A DNA stretch of 64,000 nt from Lysobacter panacisoli (GCF_009765165.1 NZ_VLNU01000001.1:1913001-1977000), one strand, 5' to 3'. Shown: positions 16,949 to 25,785, counted from the stretch's first letter. The notes: a model not told the origin generated them from the letters alone. Translations and numbers: made by a program.

Positions 16949-17152
16949 GTGTACGTCTGCATCTGCAACGGGGTTACCGATCACGACATCCGCCAGGCCG
17001 CCGACGCGGGCTGCAGCAGCGTGACGGAACTGACCATGCGGACCGGCGCCGGCGCCAACTGCGGCAGCTGCCTCGACATGGCCGCCTCGCTGCTCGACGC
17101 CGCCCATTCCGTGCGCGAGCTGCCGTTCCCGGTGATGCAACAGGCTGCCTGA
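16949..17152 (+). CDS. bfd: Bacterioferritin-associated ferredoxin
   Basis: A 67-residue [2Fe-2S] protein that reduces bacterioferritin and releases its iron when iron is scarce. The four cluster Cys are C4 and C6 (VYVCICNGVTD) and C38 and C41 (NCGSC), as in Escherichia coli Bfd. I chose the GTG at 16949 because the family begins with (M/V)YVCICNG; the frame is open upstream but without family similarity. A Fur box precedes it and bfr follows 113 bases later on the same strand. Confidence 0.93.
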   Translation: MYVCICNGVTDHDIRQAADAGCSSVTELTMRTGAGANCGSCLDMAASLLDAAHSVRELPFPVMQQAA

Positions 17153-17265
17153 GCGGCCTTCCCAATCGTCACTGATTCGCGTCCGCGGATGCACTCGATT
17201 CGCGTTCCGTCAAGCTTTGCCTGAACGGGCTAGAGTGTGTGCCTTGCAGGCATTGGAACACCGCC

Positions 17266-17736
17266 ATGAAGGGCGACGCGAAAGTCATCGAATTCCTCAA
17301 CAAGGCGCTCTACAACGAGCTGACCGCGATCAACCAGTACTTCCTGCACGCCAAGATGCTGAAGAACTGGGGCCTGAAGGAACTCGCCGAGCACGAGTAC
17401 CACGAGTCGATCGACGAGATGAAGCACGCCGACAAACTGTCGGAGCGCATCCTGTTCCTCGACGGACTGCCGAACTTCCAGGCGCTGGGCAAGCTGCGCA
17501 TCGGCGAAAACCCGCGCGAGCTGCTGACCTGCGACCTCGCGCTGGAGATGGAAGGCCTTCCGCTGCTGCGCGAGGCCATCAAGTACTGCGAATCCGTCGG
17601 CGACTACGTCAGCCGCAAGCTGTTCGCGGACATCCTCGATTCCGAGGAGGAACACATCGACTGGATCGAGACGCAGCTGTCGCTGATCGAACGCGTCGGC
17701 GAGCAGAACTACCTGCTGACCAAGATCGAAGACTGA
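17266..17736 (+). CDS. bfr: Bacterioferritin (haem-containing ferritin)
   Basis: A 156-residue four-helix iron-storage protein that forms a 24-subunit shell. Every ferroxidase ligand is in its standard place: Glu18, Glu51, His54, Glu94, Glu127 and His130; Met52, the haem axial ligand, is present too. Its length is within the normal range (158 in E. coli). The ATG at 17266 gives the usual [13 protein letters not shown] start. It stands directly after bfd, its redox partner, and is closed by a strong terminator. Confidence 0.97.
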   Translation: MKGDAKVIEFLNKALYNELTAINQYFLHAKMLKNWGLKELAEHEYHESIDEMKHADKLSERILFLDGLPNFQALGKLRIGENPRELLTCDLALEMEGLPLLREAIKYCESVGDYVSRKLFADILDSEEEHIDWIETQLSLIERVGEQNYLLTKIED

Positions 17737-17759
17737 GCCGCCTTCGCGGTTCGAACACG

Positions 17760-17787
17760 AACGCCGCCGGACTCCGGCGGCGTTTTC
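17760..17787 (+). terminator. Terminator after bfr
   Basis: An 11-base-pair stem (AACGCCGCCGG / CCGGCGGCGTT) with a loop of about 4 bases is followed by TTCGTTT. It begins 24 bases after the bfr stop and faces the convergent DUF4126 gene. Confidence 0.8.
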
Positions 17788-17796
17788 GTTTGCAGG

Positions 17797-18375
17797 TCAG
17801 ACGACCGGTCGCGGGGCGCGACGGAACAGCATTCGCCACACCCACCACAGCAGCAGCGCCAGCGTCAGGCTGATCAGCACGACGATGGACAGTGCGATCC
17901 ACGGATGCGCGAACACCAGCGCCAGCCCGCCGACGGTAGCGACGTCTTCGGTGATGGAGGCGGTCCAGTTGCTGACCGGCTCGGGCGAGGTGTTGAGCAG
18001 GGCGCGCGATCCGGACTTGAGCAGGTGACTGGTCAGGGCCACGCCCGCGCCCGCGGCGAGCGCGCCGGCGCCGAGCTGCCCGTCAGACGACAGTGTCGCC
18101 GCTGCCAGGAACGCACCGGCGGGGATTCGCAGCAGGGTGTGCAGCAGGTCCCAGCCGGAATCGACGCCCGGGATCTTATCCGCGAAAAATTCAGCCGCCG
18201 CGAGCACGCCCGAGACGCCCAGCACCCACGGCGAGGCGGTAACCTCCAGCGCCTGCGGCAGGTCCAACCAGCCGAAGAAACCGGCCAGGCCGACGCCGAA
18301 CACCGTGAGGTAGACGCGGATGCCAGCCAGCCAGGCCAGCACTACGCCAATTGCGAACAGGTGCGCATCCGTCAT
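17797..18375 (-). CDS. DUF4126 family membrane protein
   Basis: A 192-residue integral membrane protein with about five helices. Family features are the N-terminal helix AIGVVLAWLAGIRVYLTVFG, then GWLDLPQALEVTASPWVLGV, the EFFADKIPGVDSGWDLLHT loop with conserved acidic and aromatic residues, and a C-terminal pair ending RMLFRRAP. The function is not known. The family is widespread in bacteria and related in sequence pattern to the bifunctional DUF4126 modules seen beside glycosyltransferases. It is a single gene, convergent with bfr and divergent from the first DUF6776-like gene. Confidence 0.88.
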   Translation of the reverse strand: MTDAHLFAIGVVLAWLAGIRVYLTVFGVGLAGFFGWLDLPQALEVTASPWVLGVSGVLAAAEFFADKIPGVDSGWDLLHTLLRIPAGAFLAAATLSSDGQLGAGALAAGAGVALTSHLLKSGSRALLNTSPEPVSNWTASITEDVATVGGLALVFAHPWIALSIVVLISLTLALLLWWVWRMLFRRAPRPVV

Positions 18376-18455
18376 GCCGATGCCCCGCTAGACTGTCGGT
18401 CGAGTATAGGGGTAGGGGAAGCCGGCGCGCGCAGGCCCGTCGGATACAAAAACGC

Positions 18456-19187
18456 ATGAACAAGCCGCGCAAGGCGCCTCCGCCGCGCTTCACGATCGTC
18501 CAGCAGCGACCGGACCGCCGGCCGCTGGTCGCGACCGTGCTCGCCGTGGCGTGGGCGGTTTCGCTGGTGGGCGCCTGGCTCGGCTCGGAGCGACACGCCG
18601 CCCCGGCACTGCCGACCGTGCGGGCCGAGCTCGACTCGGCCAATGCGGAACTCCAGCGCTGGCGTTCGCAGGCCGAATCGCTGGCCCAGCGCGAAGCGAC
18701 GCTGTCGCGCTCGGATCAGGTGAGTCGCGCGGCCAACAAGGAAATCCAGAGCGTGCTGGCCGAGCGGGAGGAGGAGATCTCCGACCTGCGCGCCAACATC
18801 GCGTTCTACGAGCGCCTGGTCGGCGCCACCGGGCAGCCAAAGGGCCTGGGCGTGCATTCGGCGCGCTTCGCCGCCGAAGCCGGCGGCACCTGGCGCTACC
18901 AGATCGTGCTGACCCAGAGCCTCAACAAGGGCGCGATCAGCAGTGGCCGCCTGCGCTTCACCGTGGAAGGCGTGCGCGACGGCAAGCTGGCGAGCATCGG
19001 CTGGGACGAACTCCACCAGCGCCACGGCGTGCCGCCGCAGGATTACTCGTTCCGCTATTTCCAGCAGCTCGACGGCAGCGTGATGCTGCCGGCGGATTTC
19101 ACCCCGCAGCGCGTGCGCGTTTCGCTCGACGGCGGTGGCGTGGCGGTGGAACAGACGCTGGGCTGGGAAAGCGGCGTCACCACCTGA
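18456..19187 (+). CDS. DUF6776-like coiled-coil membrane protein, copy 1
   Basis: A 243-residue bitopic protein: basic N-terminus, one helix (LVATVLAVAWAVSLVGAWLG), a coiled coil (about 55-120, with LAEREEEISDLRANIAFYERLVG) and a beta-rich C-terminal domain in the periplasm (YQIVLTQSLNKGAISSGRL, DYSFRYFQQLDGSVMLP). A paralogue of nearly the same design lies at 19724, on the other side of the bactofilin gene. The topology resembles adaptor proteins that link cytoskeletal or wall-active complexes across the membrane. Function unknown. ATG at 18456 is the first after the promoter region. Confidence 0.85.
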   Translation: MNKPRKAPPPRFTIVQQRPDRRPLVATVLAVAWAVSLVGAWLGSERHAAPALPTVRAELDSANAELQRWRSQAESLAQREATLSRSDQVSRAANKEIQSVLAEREEEISDLRANIAFYERLVGATGQPKGLGVHSARFAAEAGGTWRYQIVLTQSLNKGAISSGRLRFTVEGVRDGKLASIGWDELHQRHGVPPQDYSFRYFQQLDGSVMLPADFTPQRVRVSLDGGGVAVEQTLGWESGVTT

Positions 19188-19254
19188 TTCGCCTTCGTCC
19201 CCCGATCCATCCACCCTGCCGGCCCCCGCCGGTGCAAGAAGCGGAAGTACCCCG

Positions 19255-19671
19255 ATGTTCAAGAACAAACCGACCCCCCACCACGACGGCCAGGTCGACA
19301 CCCTCGTCGGCCACCAGGTGGTCATCCGCGGCGACCTGTATTTCAGCGGCGGCCTGTACATCGAGGGTCGGATCGTCGGCAAGGTGATCGCCGAGGAGGG
19401 CCAGCGCGCCACGATCACGCTGGCCGAGAACGGCAGCATCGAAGGCGAAGTCCGCGCGCCGATCGTGATCATCAACGGCCGCCTGGACGGCGATGTCTAC
19501 GCCAGCGAGCGCGTCGAGCTGGCCGCCAAGGCTCGCGTGCAGGGCAACGTGCACTACCAGGTCGTCGAGATGCTGGCCGGCTCGGTCCTGACGGGTCGCC
19601 TGATCCACGCCGAAGCGCAGGCCCACGCGCTGTCTGAAGCGCATCTGGACGCCAGCCCCGTTCTGGGCTGA
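19255..19671 (+). CDS. Bactofilin (polymer-forming cytoskeletal protein)
   Basis: A 138-residue protein whose centre is a right-handed beta-helix bactofilin domain: DTLVGHQVVIRGDLYFSGGL, then YIEGRIVGKVI, ITLAENGSIEGEVRAP, VIINGRLDGDVYASERVELA and ARVQGNVHYQVVEM. Bactofilins polymerise without nucleotide and organise cell-shape and wall enzymes; short polar tails at both ends are typical. It sits between two genes for paralogous membrane proteins, with 67 and 52 base gaps on the same strand, so the three probably work as a unit. No M23 peptidase gene, the more usual bactofilin neighbour, is next to it. Confidence 0.94.
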   Translation: MFKNKPTPHHDGQVDTLVGHQVVIRGDLYFSGGLYIEGRIVGKVIAEEGQRATITLAENGSIEGEVRAPIVIINGRLDGDVYASERVELAAKARVQGNVHYQVVEMLAGSVLTGRLIHAEAQAHALSEAHLDASPVLG

Positions 19672-19723
19672 CCGTCACACCCGCTCGCGGTAGGCTGGGC
19701 GCCGGCATTCACCGGCGTCCGGC

Positions 19724-20500
19724 ATGAACACCCCCGCTCCGCCTCCGACCTCGCAGGACGAATCCACCCAGGCCGAGCCGGCGACGCCGCTCGGACAGCG
19801 CCTGGCCGCGCGGCGCGGGCCGATCCTCGCCGGCGTGGTCGCCGTGGCGGTGGCGTTCGGGCTGTGGGGCGTGTGGCGGGTGGTCTCGCCCGATCCCGGC
19901 GACCCGCGCGCGCAGCTCGAAGACAGCCGTCGTGACTCACGCGGCCAGCAGCGCGAGATCGAGCACCTCCAGCAGCGCGTGGCGACGCTGGGCCGCTCCG
20001 ACCAGATCAGCCGTGACGCCAACCGCGACCTGCAGAGCACGCTGGCCGAGCGCGACGAGGAAATCGCCGGCCTGCGCGCCGACGTCGCCTTCTACGAGCG
20101 CCTCGTCGGCAGCACCGCGCAACGGCGCGGCCTCAGCGTGCACGCGCTCCGGCTGCAGCCGCTGAACAACACGGCCTGGCACTTCACCGGCACGCTCACC
20201 CAGAACCTCAACCGCGGCGCGGTCAGCACCGGCCAGCTGACGATGACCCTGGAAGGCACCCGCAACGGCAAGCTCGAGAAGCTCGCCTGGGCCGACCTGC
20301 GCCAGCAGCCCAGCGCCCCCGGCGTGGGCTATTCGTTCAAGTACTTCCAGCAGGTCGAAGGCGACATCTTCCTGCCCGAGGGCTTCACGCCCGTGCGCGT
20401 CGCCGTGCGCCTGGTCCCACGCTCGGGCGCGGCGATCGAGCAGTCCTTCAGCTGGGCCGACGCCACCCGCGACGTCGCCCCGGCCACCGCTACGCCGTAG
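19724..20500 (+). CDS. DUF6776-like coiled-coil membrane protein, copy 2
   Basis: A 258-residue paralogue of the protein at 18456. A 30-residue polar N-terminus precedes one helix (ILAGVVAVAVAFGLWGVW), a coiled coil with the shared core LAERDEEIAGLRADVAFYERLVG, and the periplasmic domain (TGTLTQNLNRGAVSTGQL, YSFKYFQQVEGDIFLPEGF). Conservation is strongest at the end of the coiled coil and in the YF(Q)Q strand. The two copies have diverged enough to suggest separate partners or a heteromeric pair around the bactofilin. The erpA gene follows 72 bases later. Confidence 0.85.
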   Translation: MNTPAPPPTSQDESTQAEPATPLGQRLAARRGPILAGVVAVAVAFGLWGVWRVVSPDPGDPRAQLEDSRRDSRGQQREIEHLQQRVATLGRSDQISRDANRDLQSTLAERDEEIAGLRADVAFYERLVGSTAQRRGLSVHALRLQPLNNTAWHFTGTLTQNLNRGAVSTGQLTMTLEGTRNGKLEKLAWADLRQQPSAPGVGYSFKYFQQVEGDIFLPEGFTPVRVAVRLVPRSGAAIEQSFSWADATRDVAPATATP

Positions 20501-20572
20501 CGCAGCCCCCGCAGGACACAGCGGCGCACGAAGCAGCTTGAACCCAACCGCTTCGCCCCCCATCCTTTTCGC

Positions 20573-20950
20573 ATGGAATCGCTCACTCCCTCCGCCGCGG
20601 CGCCGGATTATCAGTCGCTCGAACGTCCCCTCCAGTTCTCCTCCGCGGCCGCGACCAAGGTCCGCGAGCTGATCGCGGAAGAGGGCAACGACGCGCTCAA
20701 GCTGCGCGTCTACATCCAGGGCGGCGGCTGCTCGGGCTTCCAGTACGGGTTCGAATTCGACGAACAGCAGGGCGAGGACGACCTCGCCGTGCAGACCGAC
20801 GGCGTCACCCTGCTGGTCGATCCGCTGAGCCTGCAGTACCTGATGGGCGCCGAGGTCGATTACACCGAGAGCCTGCATGGCGCGCAGTTCGTGATCCGCA
20901 ATCCGAACGCGAAGACCACCTGCGGCTGCGGTTCGTCCTTCGCGGTGTGA
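20573..20950 (+). CDS. erpA: Iron-sulfur cluster insertion protein ErpA
   Basis: A 125-residue A-type carrier that delivers [4Fe-4S] or [2Fe-2S] clusters to target apoproteins, essential in many gammaproteobacteria for isoprenoid synthesis enzymes. The three cluster Cys are Cys53 ([11 protein letters not shown]), Cys117 and Cys119 (CGCGSSF), and the family end SSF(A/S)V is intact. The first 20 residues are a variable extension. The stop is overlapped by the GTG of nudC, so the two are translationally coupled. Confidence 0.95.
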   Translation: MESLTPSAAAPDYQSLERPLQFSSAAATKVRELIAEEGNDALKLRVYIQGGGCSGFQYGFEFDEQQGEDDLAVQTDGVTLLVDPLSLQYLMGAEVDYTESLHGAQFVIRNPNAKTTCGCGSSFAV

Positions 20951-21894
20951 GCGAGGTCGCGGCTCCCTTCGCCTTCGTCGAAGCCGGCGCGGACGGCGCC
21001 TGCCGGGGCGCGCTCGATCGCGCCGACCGCCTGCGCGACGATGCGGATGCCCTCAAGGCGCTGTGGTCGCAATCGCGCGTGATCCTGCTCGACGAGAACG
21101 GCCTCGCCAGCGCCGATGACGACGGCAACCTGCGCGCGCCATACGGTCGCGAGATCAGCGATGGTCCGGGTGGCGTCGGCGCGGCGGTGTTCCTCGGACT
21201 GGATCCACACGGCACGGCGTGGTTCGCACTCGATGCCCGGCTCACCGCCTTCACTGCGCCGCGTCGCGTCGACCTGCGCAGCGCCGCCGCGCTGTGGTCT
21301 GCGTTCGACGCCAGCGTGTTCGCCCAAGCGCGCGCGCTGCAGCACTGGCGCAGCCGCCATCGCTTCTGCGGCGTGTGCGGCGGCGAAGTCGCGCTCACGC
21401 GTGCGGGCTGGCAGGGCACGTGCGCGCAATGCGGCGTCGAACACTACCCGCGCACCGATCCCGCGGTCATCGTGGCTGTCAGCGACGGATCGCGCCTGCT
21501 GCTCGGGCGCCAGAGCGCGTGGCCGGCGCGTCGCTACTCGGTCATCGCCGGGTTCGTCGAACCGGGCGAATCGCTGGAGCAGACCGTCGCGCGCGAAGTG
21601 CTGGAGGAAACCGGCGTTCGCGTGCATCGCTGCCGCTACCTCGCGTCGCAGCCGTGGCCGTTCCCGGGTGCGCTGATGCTCGGCTTCGCCGCGGATGCCG
21701 ACGCGGACGAACCGCAGGTCGGCGATGAACTCGAGGACGCGCGCTGGTTCACCGTCGACGACGTGCGCGCCGCACGCATGCGCGGCGAATGGGGCAGCGC
21801 GCACGACGACGGCGAAGGTCCCGTGTTGTCGCCGTCCATCTCGATCTCGCGCTGGCTGATCGAGCAGTGGCTCGCGGCGCAGCCCGCGCCGTGA
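20947..21894 (+). CDS. nudC: NAD(+) diphosphatase / RNA decapping Nudix enzyme
   Basis: A 315-residue NudC-type hydrolase that cuts NADH/NAD and removes NAD caps from RNA 5' ends. A zinc ribbon (Cys141, 144, 159, 162; [22 protein letters not shown]) precedes the Nudix box [20 protein letters not shown] (202-221) and the NADH-type signature SQPWPFP (234-240). The GTG start at 20947 overlaps the erpA stop (GTGA-type). It is longer than E. coli NudC (257 residues) because of an extended N-terminal domain, common in this order. Two RNA 5'-end Nudix enzymes, RppH and NudC, thus lie within 5 kb. Confidence 0.94.
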   Translation: MSEVAAPFAFVEAGADGACRGALDRADRLRDDADALKALWSQSRVILLDENGLASADDDGNLRAPYGREISDGPGGVGAAVFLGLDPHGTAWFALDARLTAFTAPRRVDLRSAAALWSAFDASVFAQARALQHWRSRHRFCGVCGGEVALTRAGWQGTCAQCGVEHYPRTDPAVIVAVSDGSRLLLGRQSAWPARRYSVIAGFVEPGESLEQTVAREVLEETGVRVHRCRYLASQPWPFPGALMLGFAADADADEPQVGDELEDARWFTVDDVRAARMRGEWGSAHDDGEGPVLSPSISISRWLIEQWLAAQPAP

Positions 21895-22062
21895 AGCCGG
21901 GCGGGCGCTTGCCTGCCTCACCATCGCGAACTCTGCCCGACGTCCAGCGATGCCCGTGACCGGCTGCCCGTCATGAGCGCCACGCCGCCTGCGATGGCCG
22001 GTCCGGCACGCGTGCCGCGCTAGAATCCAGGAAGACCAACGCTAGCCGGGGCCTTCCGCGCA

Positions 22063-23004
22063 ATGTCCGCCACCCTGATCGCCGTCGTCGTCGCGCTCGT
22101 GCTCGGACACATGGCCCAGTCGCTGGCGGTGTCGTTGCGGCACTACGGCTGGTATCGCGATTGGCTGCGTTGGCTCGACACGCGTTTTCCCGAAGGCGGC
22201 TTCTGGCGCGGACGCTGGGGCCTGCTGATCGCCCTGGTGCCGCCGCTGCTCGCGGTCGGCCTGTTCCAGCTTGCATTGCACGACACGCTGTTCGGCCTGG
22301 CGAGCCTGGTGTTCGGCGTCGCCGTGCTGTTCTATGCGTGGGGTCCGCGCGACCTCGACCTCGACGTCGATGCCGTCGCCGATGCGCCCGATGCCGCGTC
22401 GCGTCGCACAGCCGCTTCGCGCCTTTGGCCCGAGGGCGCGATGCCGGCGACGCTAGACGGTGGCAGCCTGATCGAAGCCGTCTTCCGCAATGCGCAGCAC
22501 CGCTGGTTCGGCGTGCTGCTCTGGTTCCTGCTGCTCGGCCCGGTGGGCGCGCTGCTGTATCGGCTGACGGCGCTGGCGGCGGAAGGTGAGGCCGGTTCGA
22601 TCCTGCCGCACGAAACGCGCGAAGGCGCGCGAACGCTGATGGCGTGGCTCGACTGGCCGGTCGCGCAGCTGATGACGCTGGCGCTGGCGCTGGTCGGCAA
22701 CTTCGACACCGTGCTCGGTGCGTGGCGCGAAGCCGGCGGCGCGTCGTTCGATCCACGCCGTCGGTTCCTCGGCACGGTCGCGCGCGCGAGCGTGAAGTGC
22801 GAACTGGCCGACGAAGCCGCGGACTACGTCGAAGCCGGTGGCGGGATCGACGCGGGCGAAGGCGGGCTGGTCGCGCCACCACCGGTGCCGCAGTTCACCG
22901 GCGAAGTGCCGGAACTGCGCGATGCCATGAGCCTGGTCTGGCGCAGCCTGCTGGTGTGGCTGGCGGTGCTGGCGCTGTTCGTGATCGCCGGCTGGGTCGC
23001 CTGA
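22063..23004 (+). CDS. ampE: AmpE-like regulatory membrane protein (CobD/CbiB fold)
   Basis: A 313-residue polytopic membrane protein with about four to five helices. It fits the AmpE family by its N-terminal LGHMAQSLAVSLRHYGWYRDWL, the central RNAQHRWFGVLLWFLLLGPVGALLYRL and the PVAQLMTLALALVGNFD stretch with the acidic residue used by the CobD fold. In enterobacteria ampE is paired with ampD and tunes beta-lactamase induction; here no ampD is adjacent, so only the family call is firm. It is convergent with the DUF2752 gene: the coding regions abut at 23004/23005. Confidence 0.85.
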   Translation: MSATLIAVVVALVLGHMAQSLAVSLRHYGWYRDWLRWLDTRFPEGGFWRGRWGLLIALVPPLLAVGLFQLALHDTLFGLASLVFGVAVLFYAWGPRDLDLDVDAVADAPDAASRRTAASRLWPEGAMPATLDGGSLIEAVFRNAQHRWFGVLLWFLLLGPVGALLYRLTALAAEGEAGSILPHETREGARTLMAWLDWPVAQLMTLALALVGNFDTVLGAWREAGGASFDPRRRFLGTVARASVKCELADEAADYVEAGGGIDAGEGGLVAPPPVPQFTGEVPELRDAMSLVWRSLLVWLAVLALFVIAGWVA

Positions 23005-23457
23005 TCAGCCCGGCGCCATCCACGCGAACGCCGGCCACGGCAGGTTGCGCAGCACGCCGAATGCCAGCAGCACGACGATCCACCACACGCCATCGTGCAG
23101 GCGGCGATTGATCGCCGCAGGCAACAGCGTGCGTTGCGTGCCCCACTGCCACAGCACCAGCGCGAGCGCCGGCAGCGCGAACAACAGCAGCGGATTCATC
23201 GACCACGCGCGCGCGATGTCGCCGTGCACGAACGCGTGCAGCGCACGTGTGATCCCGCAGCCCGGGCAATACAGCCCGGTAGCGAGATGGAACAGGCAGG
23301 GCGGGAAGAGGCTCGACGCCGAATCCGGATCGAAGCGGTGCAGCACCCACGCGCCGGCGGTCCCCACCGCCAGCACGCCCGACAGCACCAGCGCACGCGA
23401 TGCAGGCGCGTTGCGCGCCTGCATCGTCGAAGCCGTCTGCGGCCCGGTGGTGCTCAC
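23005..23457 (-). CDS. DUF2752 membrane protein
   Basis: A 150-residue protein with the DUF2752 signature PPCLFHLATGLYCPGCGITR (three Cys between two helices) followed by ALHAFVHGD and a helix LLFALPALALVLWQW. The Cys cluster at the membrane face suggests metal or disulfide chemistry, but no function is established. The GTG at 23457 overlaps the stop of the upstream CD225 gene (GTGA), which is why I prefer it to the later ATG at 23424. DUF2752 and CD225-type proteins are frequent neighbours in bacterial genomes. Confidence 0.85.
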   Translation of the reverse strand: MSTTGPQTASTMQARNAPASRALVLSGVLAVGTAGAWVLHRFDPDSASSLFPPCLFHLATGLYCPGCGITRALHAFVHGDIARAWSMNPLLLFALPALALVLWQWGTQRTLLPAAINRRLHDGVWWIVVLLAFGVLRNLPWPAFAWMAPG

Positions 23458-23804
23458 TGCTGCAGGCGCTGCGCCTGTTCCAGCTGTTCCAGCATCATCT
23501 GGTACTGCGCCATGCCGCCGCTGCTGAAGAAGTAGATCGTCCACAGCAGGCCGGCGATGCACAGGCCGGTGGAGATCCAGCACCACAGCTTGGCGTTGCT
23601 GGAGGCGCGGAGCGCGCCGGATTCGTCGCCGCGGTCCAGCTTGCTGTTGACCTGCGCGGCGAACACGATCGCCACGATGCCCGGAATGGTGCCGACGACA
23701 CAGCAGAAGAACAGCGACGCGATGGTGATGAGGATCGCCCAGACCAGGTAGGTCGGGATCGATCGGGGTGGCGACTGCGACGGCAACGGCGGCGGTACGT
23801 TCAT
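23454..23804 (-). CDS. CD225/dispanin family protein
   Basis: A 116-residue protein with the two-helix dispanin (CD225) fold. A Pro-rich N-terminus (MNVPPPLPSQSPPRSIPTYL) leads into an in-membrane helix, then CCVVGTIPGIVAIVFAAQVN with the family's double Cys and conserved small residues, the loop SKLDRGDESGALRASSNAKL, and a second helix (WCWISTGLCIAGLLWTIYFF). The animal relatives, IFITMs, change membrane stiffness; bacterial members are uncharacterised. AGGGGAACGCC precedes the start. It is coupled to DUF2752 downstream. Confidence 0.88.
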   Translation of the reverse strand: MNVPPPLPSQSPPRSIPTYLVWAILITIASLFFCCVVGTIPGIVAIVFAAQVNSKLDRGDESGALRASSNAKLWCWISTGLCIAGLLWTIYFFSSGGMAQYQMMLEQLEQAQRLQQ

Positions 23805-23880
23805 GGCGTTCCCCTGGAGAATGGTCCGGCCGCCGGGTCCGGCGGCTCGCCTTGATGCTAGCAGCGGTCCGTGGCGGACG

Positions 23881-25785
23881 TCAGGGTGCGTCGCCGCGCA
23901 GGTGTCGCACGCGGACCTCGAGCACCTGCGCATCGACCTGCGGATCGAGGACCGGCGTGTCGGCGATCACTTCCACCGGCGCACGGAAACGCCGCGGTAC
24001 GCGCATGCGCGCCATCCGGCCGTCGCGCCGGCTCCACATGCTGCTCCACATGTTGCGCAACGCCATCGGCACCACCGGCACCGGTCGACCGGCCTCGCGC
24101 GCGCGTTCGAGGATGCGCTCCACGCCCGACTTGAACGGCGCGATCTCGCCGTCCTTGGTCAGTGCGCCCTCGGGGAAGATGCCGACCAGCTCGCCTTCGG
24201 CCAACGCGGCGTCGATCTCGTCGAACGCGCGCTGCATCAGCGCCGGGTCTTCCTTGGCGCCGGCGATCGGGATGGCCTTGGCGGTGCGGAAGATCCAGCT
24301 CATCACCGGGATGTTGAAGATCTTGTAGTACATGACGAAGCGCACCGGGCGCGGAATGCTCGCCGCCAGCACCAGCGCATCCATGTAGCTCACGTGGTTG
24401 CACACGATCAGCGCTGCACCTTCGTCCGGCACGTGCTTCTCGATGCCGTGCAGGCGCAGCCGGTACAGCGTGCGCACCAGCAGCCAGCTCAGGAAGCGCA
24501 TCAGGAATTCGGGCACGATCGTGAAGATGTAGATCGCGACCACGGCGTTCGCGATCGCCAGTGCCAGGAACAGCTGCGGGATCGACCAGCCAAGGAAACG
24601 CTGCAGCACGATGCCCAGCGCCGCCGCGAGCACGATGAAGGCGGCGTTCTGGATGTTCATGCCGGCGATCACGCGCGACAGCTCGCCCTTGGGCGTGCGG
24701 CTCTGGATCAGCGCGAACAGCGGCACCACGAAGAAGCCCGCGAACAGGCCGATCGCGGTCAGGTCCATGACGATGCGCCAGCTGCCCGGAAGCTGCAGGA
24801 AGGCCGCGATCGTCGACACCTGCGCCGGCGCCGCACCGCTGCGCGCGAAGTACAGGTCGATCATGAACGCACTGATGCCGAACGCGCCCAGCGGCACCAG
24901 TCCGATCTCGACCGTGCGCGCCGACAGCTTCTCGCACAGGATCGAACCCACGCCCGTACCGACGGAGAACAGTGCGAGCGCGAAGATGTACAGGCGGCCA
25001 TCGGGGTTGCCGAGGTTCGCATCCGCATAGCCCGGCAGGTTCGAGGTCAGCACCGTGCCGACGAACCAGAACCACGACACGCCCAGCACCGAATTGCGTA
25101 CCGCCAGCTGGCGCCGCGTGAGGCGCCAGATCGCCAGCGATTCGGGAATCGGATTCCAGTTGATGCGCAGGTCCGGCGCGCCCGCGTCCACGCGCGGGAT
25201 CGCGCGGCTGACCAGGTTACCCAGCACCGCCAGCGCGATCACCGCGATCGCCGCGACCACCGGCCCGGCGGTGCCGGCGACGGCGAAGATCAGGCCGCCG
25301 AAGATCATGCCGACCAGGATCGACAGGGACGTGCCCATCTCGACCAGACCGTTGCCGCCGGTGAGCTCCTCCGGCTTCAGCACGGACGGCAGGATCGAAT
25401 ACTTCACCGGCCCGAACAGCGTCGACTGCACGCCGGTGGCGAACAGTGCGATGAGCAGCACGACCATGTTCTGGGTGAGGAAGCCCACCGCCGCCAGCGA
25501 CATGATGGCGATTTCCATCGTCGTGGTGATGCGGATCAGCCGCGACTTCTCCAGCTTCTCCGCGATCTGTCCCGCCGTCGCCGAGAACAGGAAGTAGGGC
25601 AGGATGAAGATCGCCGGCGCGAGGTTGGTGTACAGCGTGCGGTCCTGCGGATCGACGGCCATGTACGCCAGCAGGCCGATGATCGCCTGCCGGAACACGT
25701 TGTCGTTGAACGCGCCCAGCGACTGCACGAAGAAATACGGCAGGAAGCGCCGCTGCCGCAGCAGATCGAATTGACTGTACGCCAT
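23881..25785 (-). CDS. MFS transporter fused to 1-acylglycerol-3-phosphate acyltransferase domain
   Basis: A 634-residue fusion. Residues 1-430 are a twelve-helix major facilitator domain of the LplT type (lysophospholipid flippase), beginning QRRFLPYFFVQSLGAFNDNV. Residues 440-634 are a PlsC domain with motif I NHVSYMD (His464, Asp469) and motif III FPEGALTKDGE (537-547). In some bacteria the fusion also carries an acyl-ACP synthetase domain (LplT-Aas); that third part is absent here. The likely role is re-import and re-acylation of lysophospholipid at the inner membrane. It is a single gene, and a pair of inverted repeats lies upstream. Confidence 0.9.
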   Translation of the reverse strand: MAYSQFDLLRQRRFLPYFFVQSLGAFNDNVFRQAIIGLLAYMAVDPQDRTLYTNLAPAIFILPYFLFSATAGQIAEKLEKSRLIRITTTMEIAIMSLAAVGFLTQNMVVLLIALFATGVQSTLFGPVKYSILPSVLKPEELTGGNGLVEMGTSLSILVGMIFGGLIFAVAGTAGPVVAAIAVIALAVLGNLVSRAIPRVDAGAPDLRINWNPIPESLAIWRLTRRQLAVRNSVLGVSWFWFVGTVLTSNLPGYADANLGNPDGRLYIFALALFSVGTGVGSILCEKLSARTVEIGLVPLGAFGISAFMIDLYFARSGAAPAQVSTIAAFLQLPGSWRIVMDLTAIGLFAGFFVVPLFALIQSRTPKGELSRVIAGMNIQNAAFIVLAAALGIVLQRFLGWSIPQLFLALAIANAVVAIYIFTIVPEFLMRFLSWLLVRTLYRLRLHGIEKHVPDEGAALIVCNHVSYMDALVLAASIPRPVRFVMYYKIFNIPVMSWIFRTAKAIPIAGAKEDPALMQRAFDEIDAALAEGELVGIFPEGALTKDGEIAPFKSGVERILERAREAGRPVPVVPMALRNMWSSMWSRRDGRMARMRVPRRFRAPVEVIADTPVLDPQVDAQVLEVRVRHLRGDAP

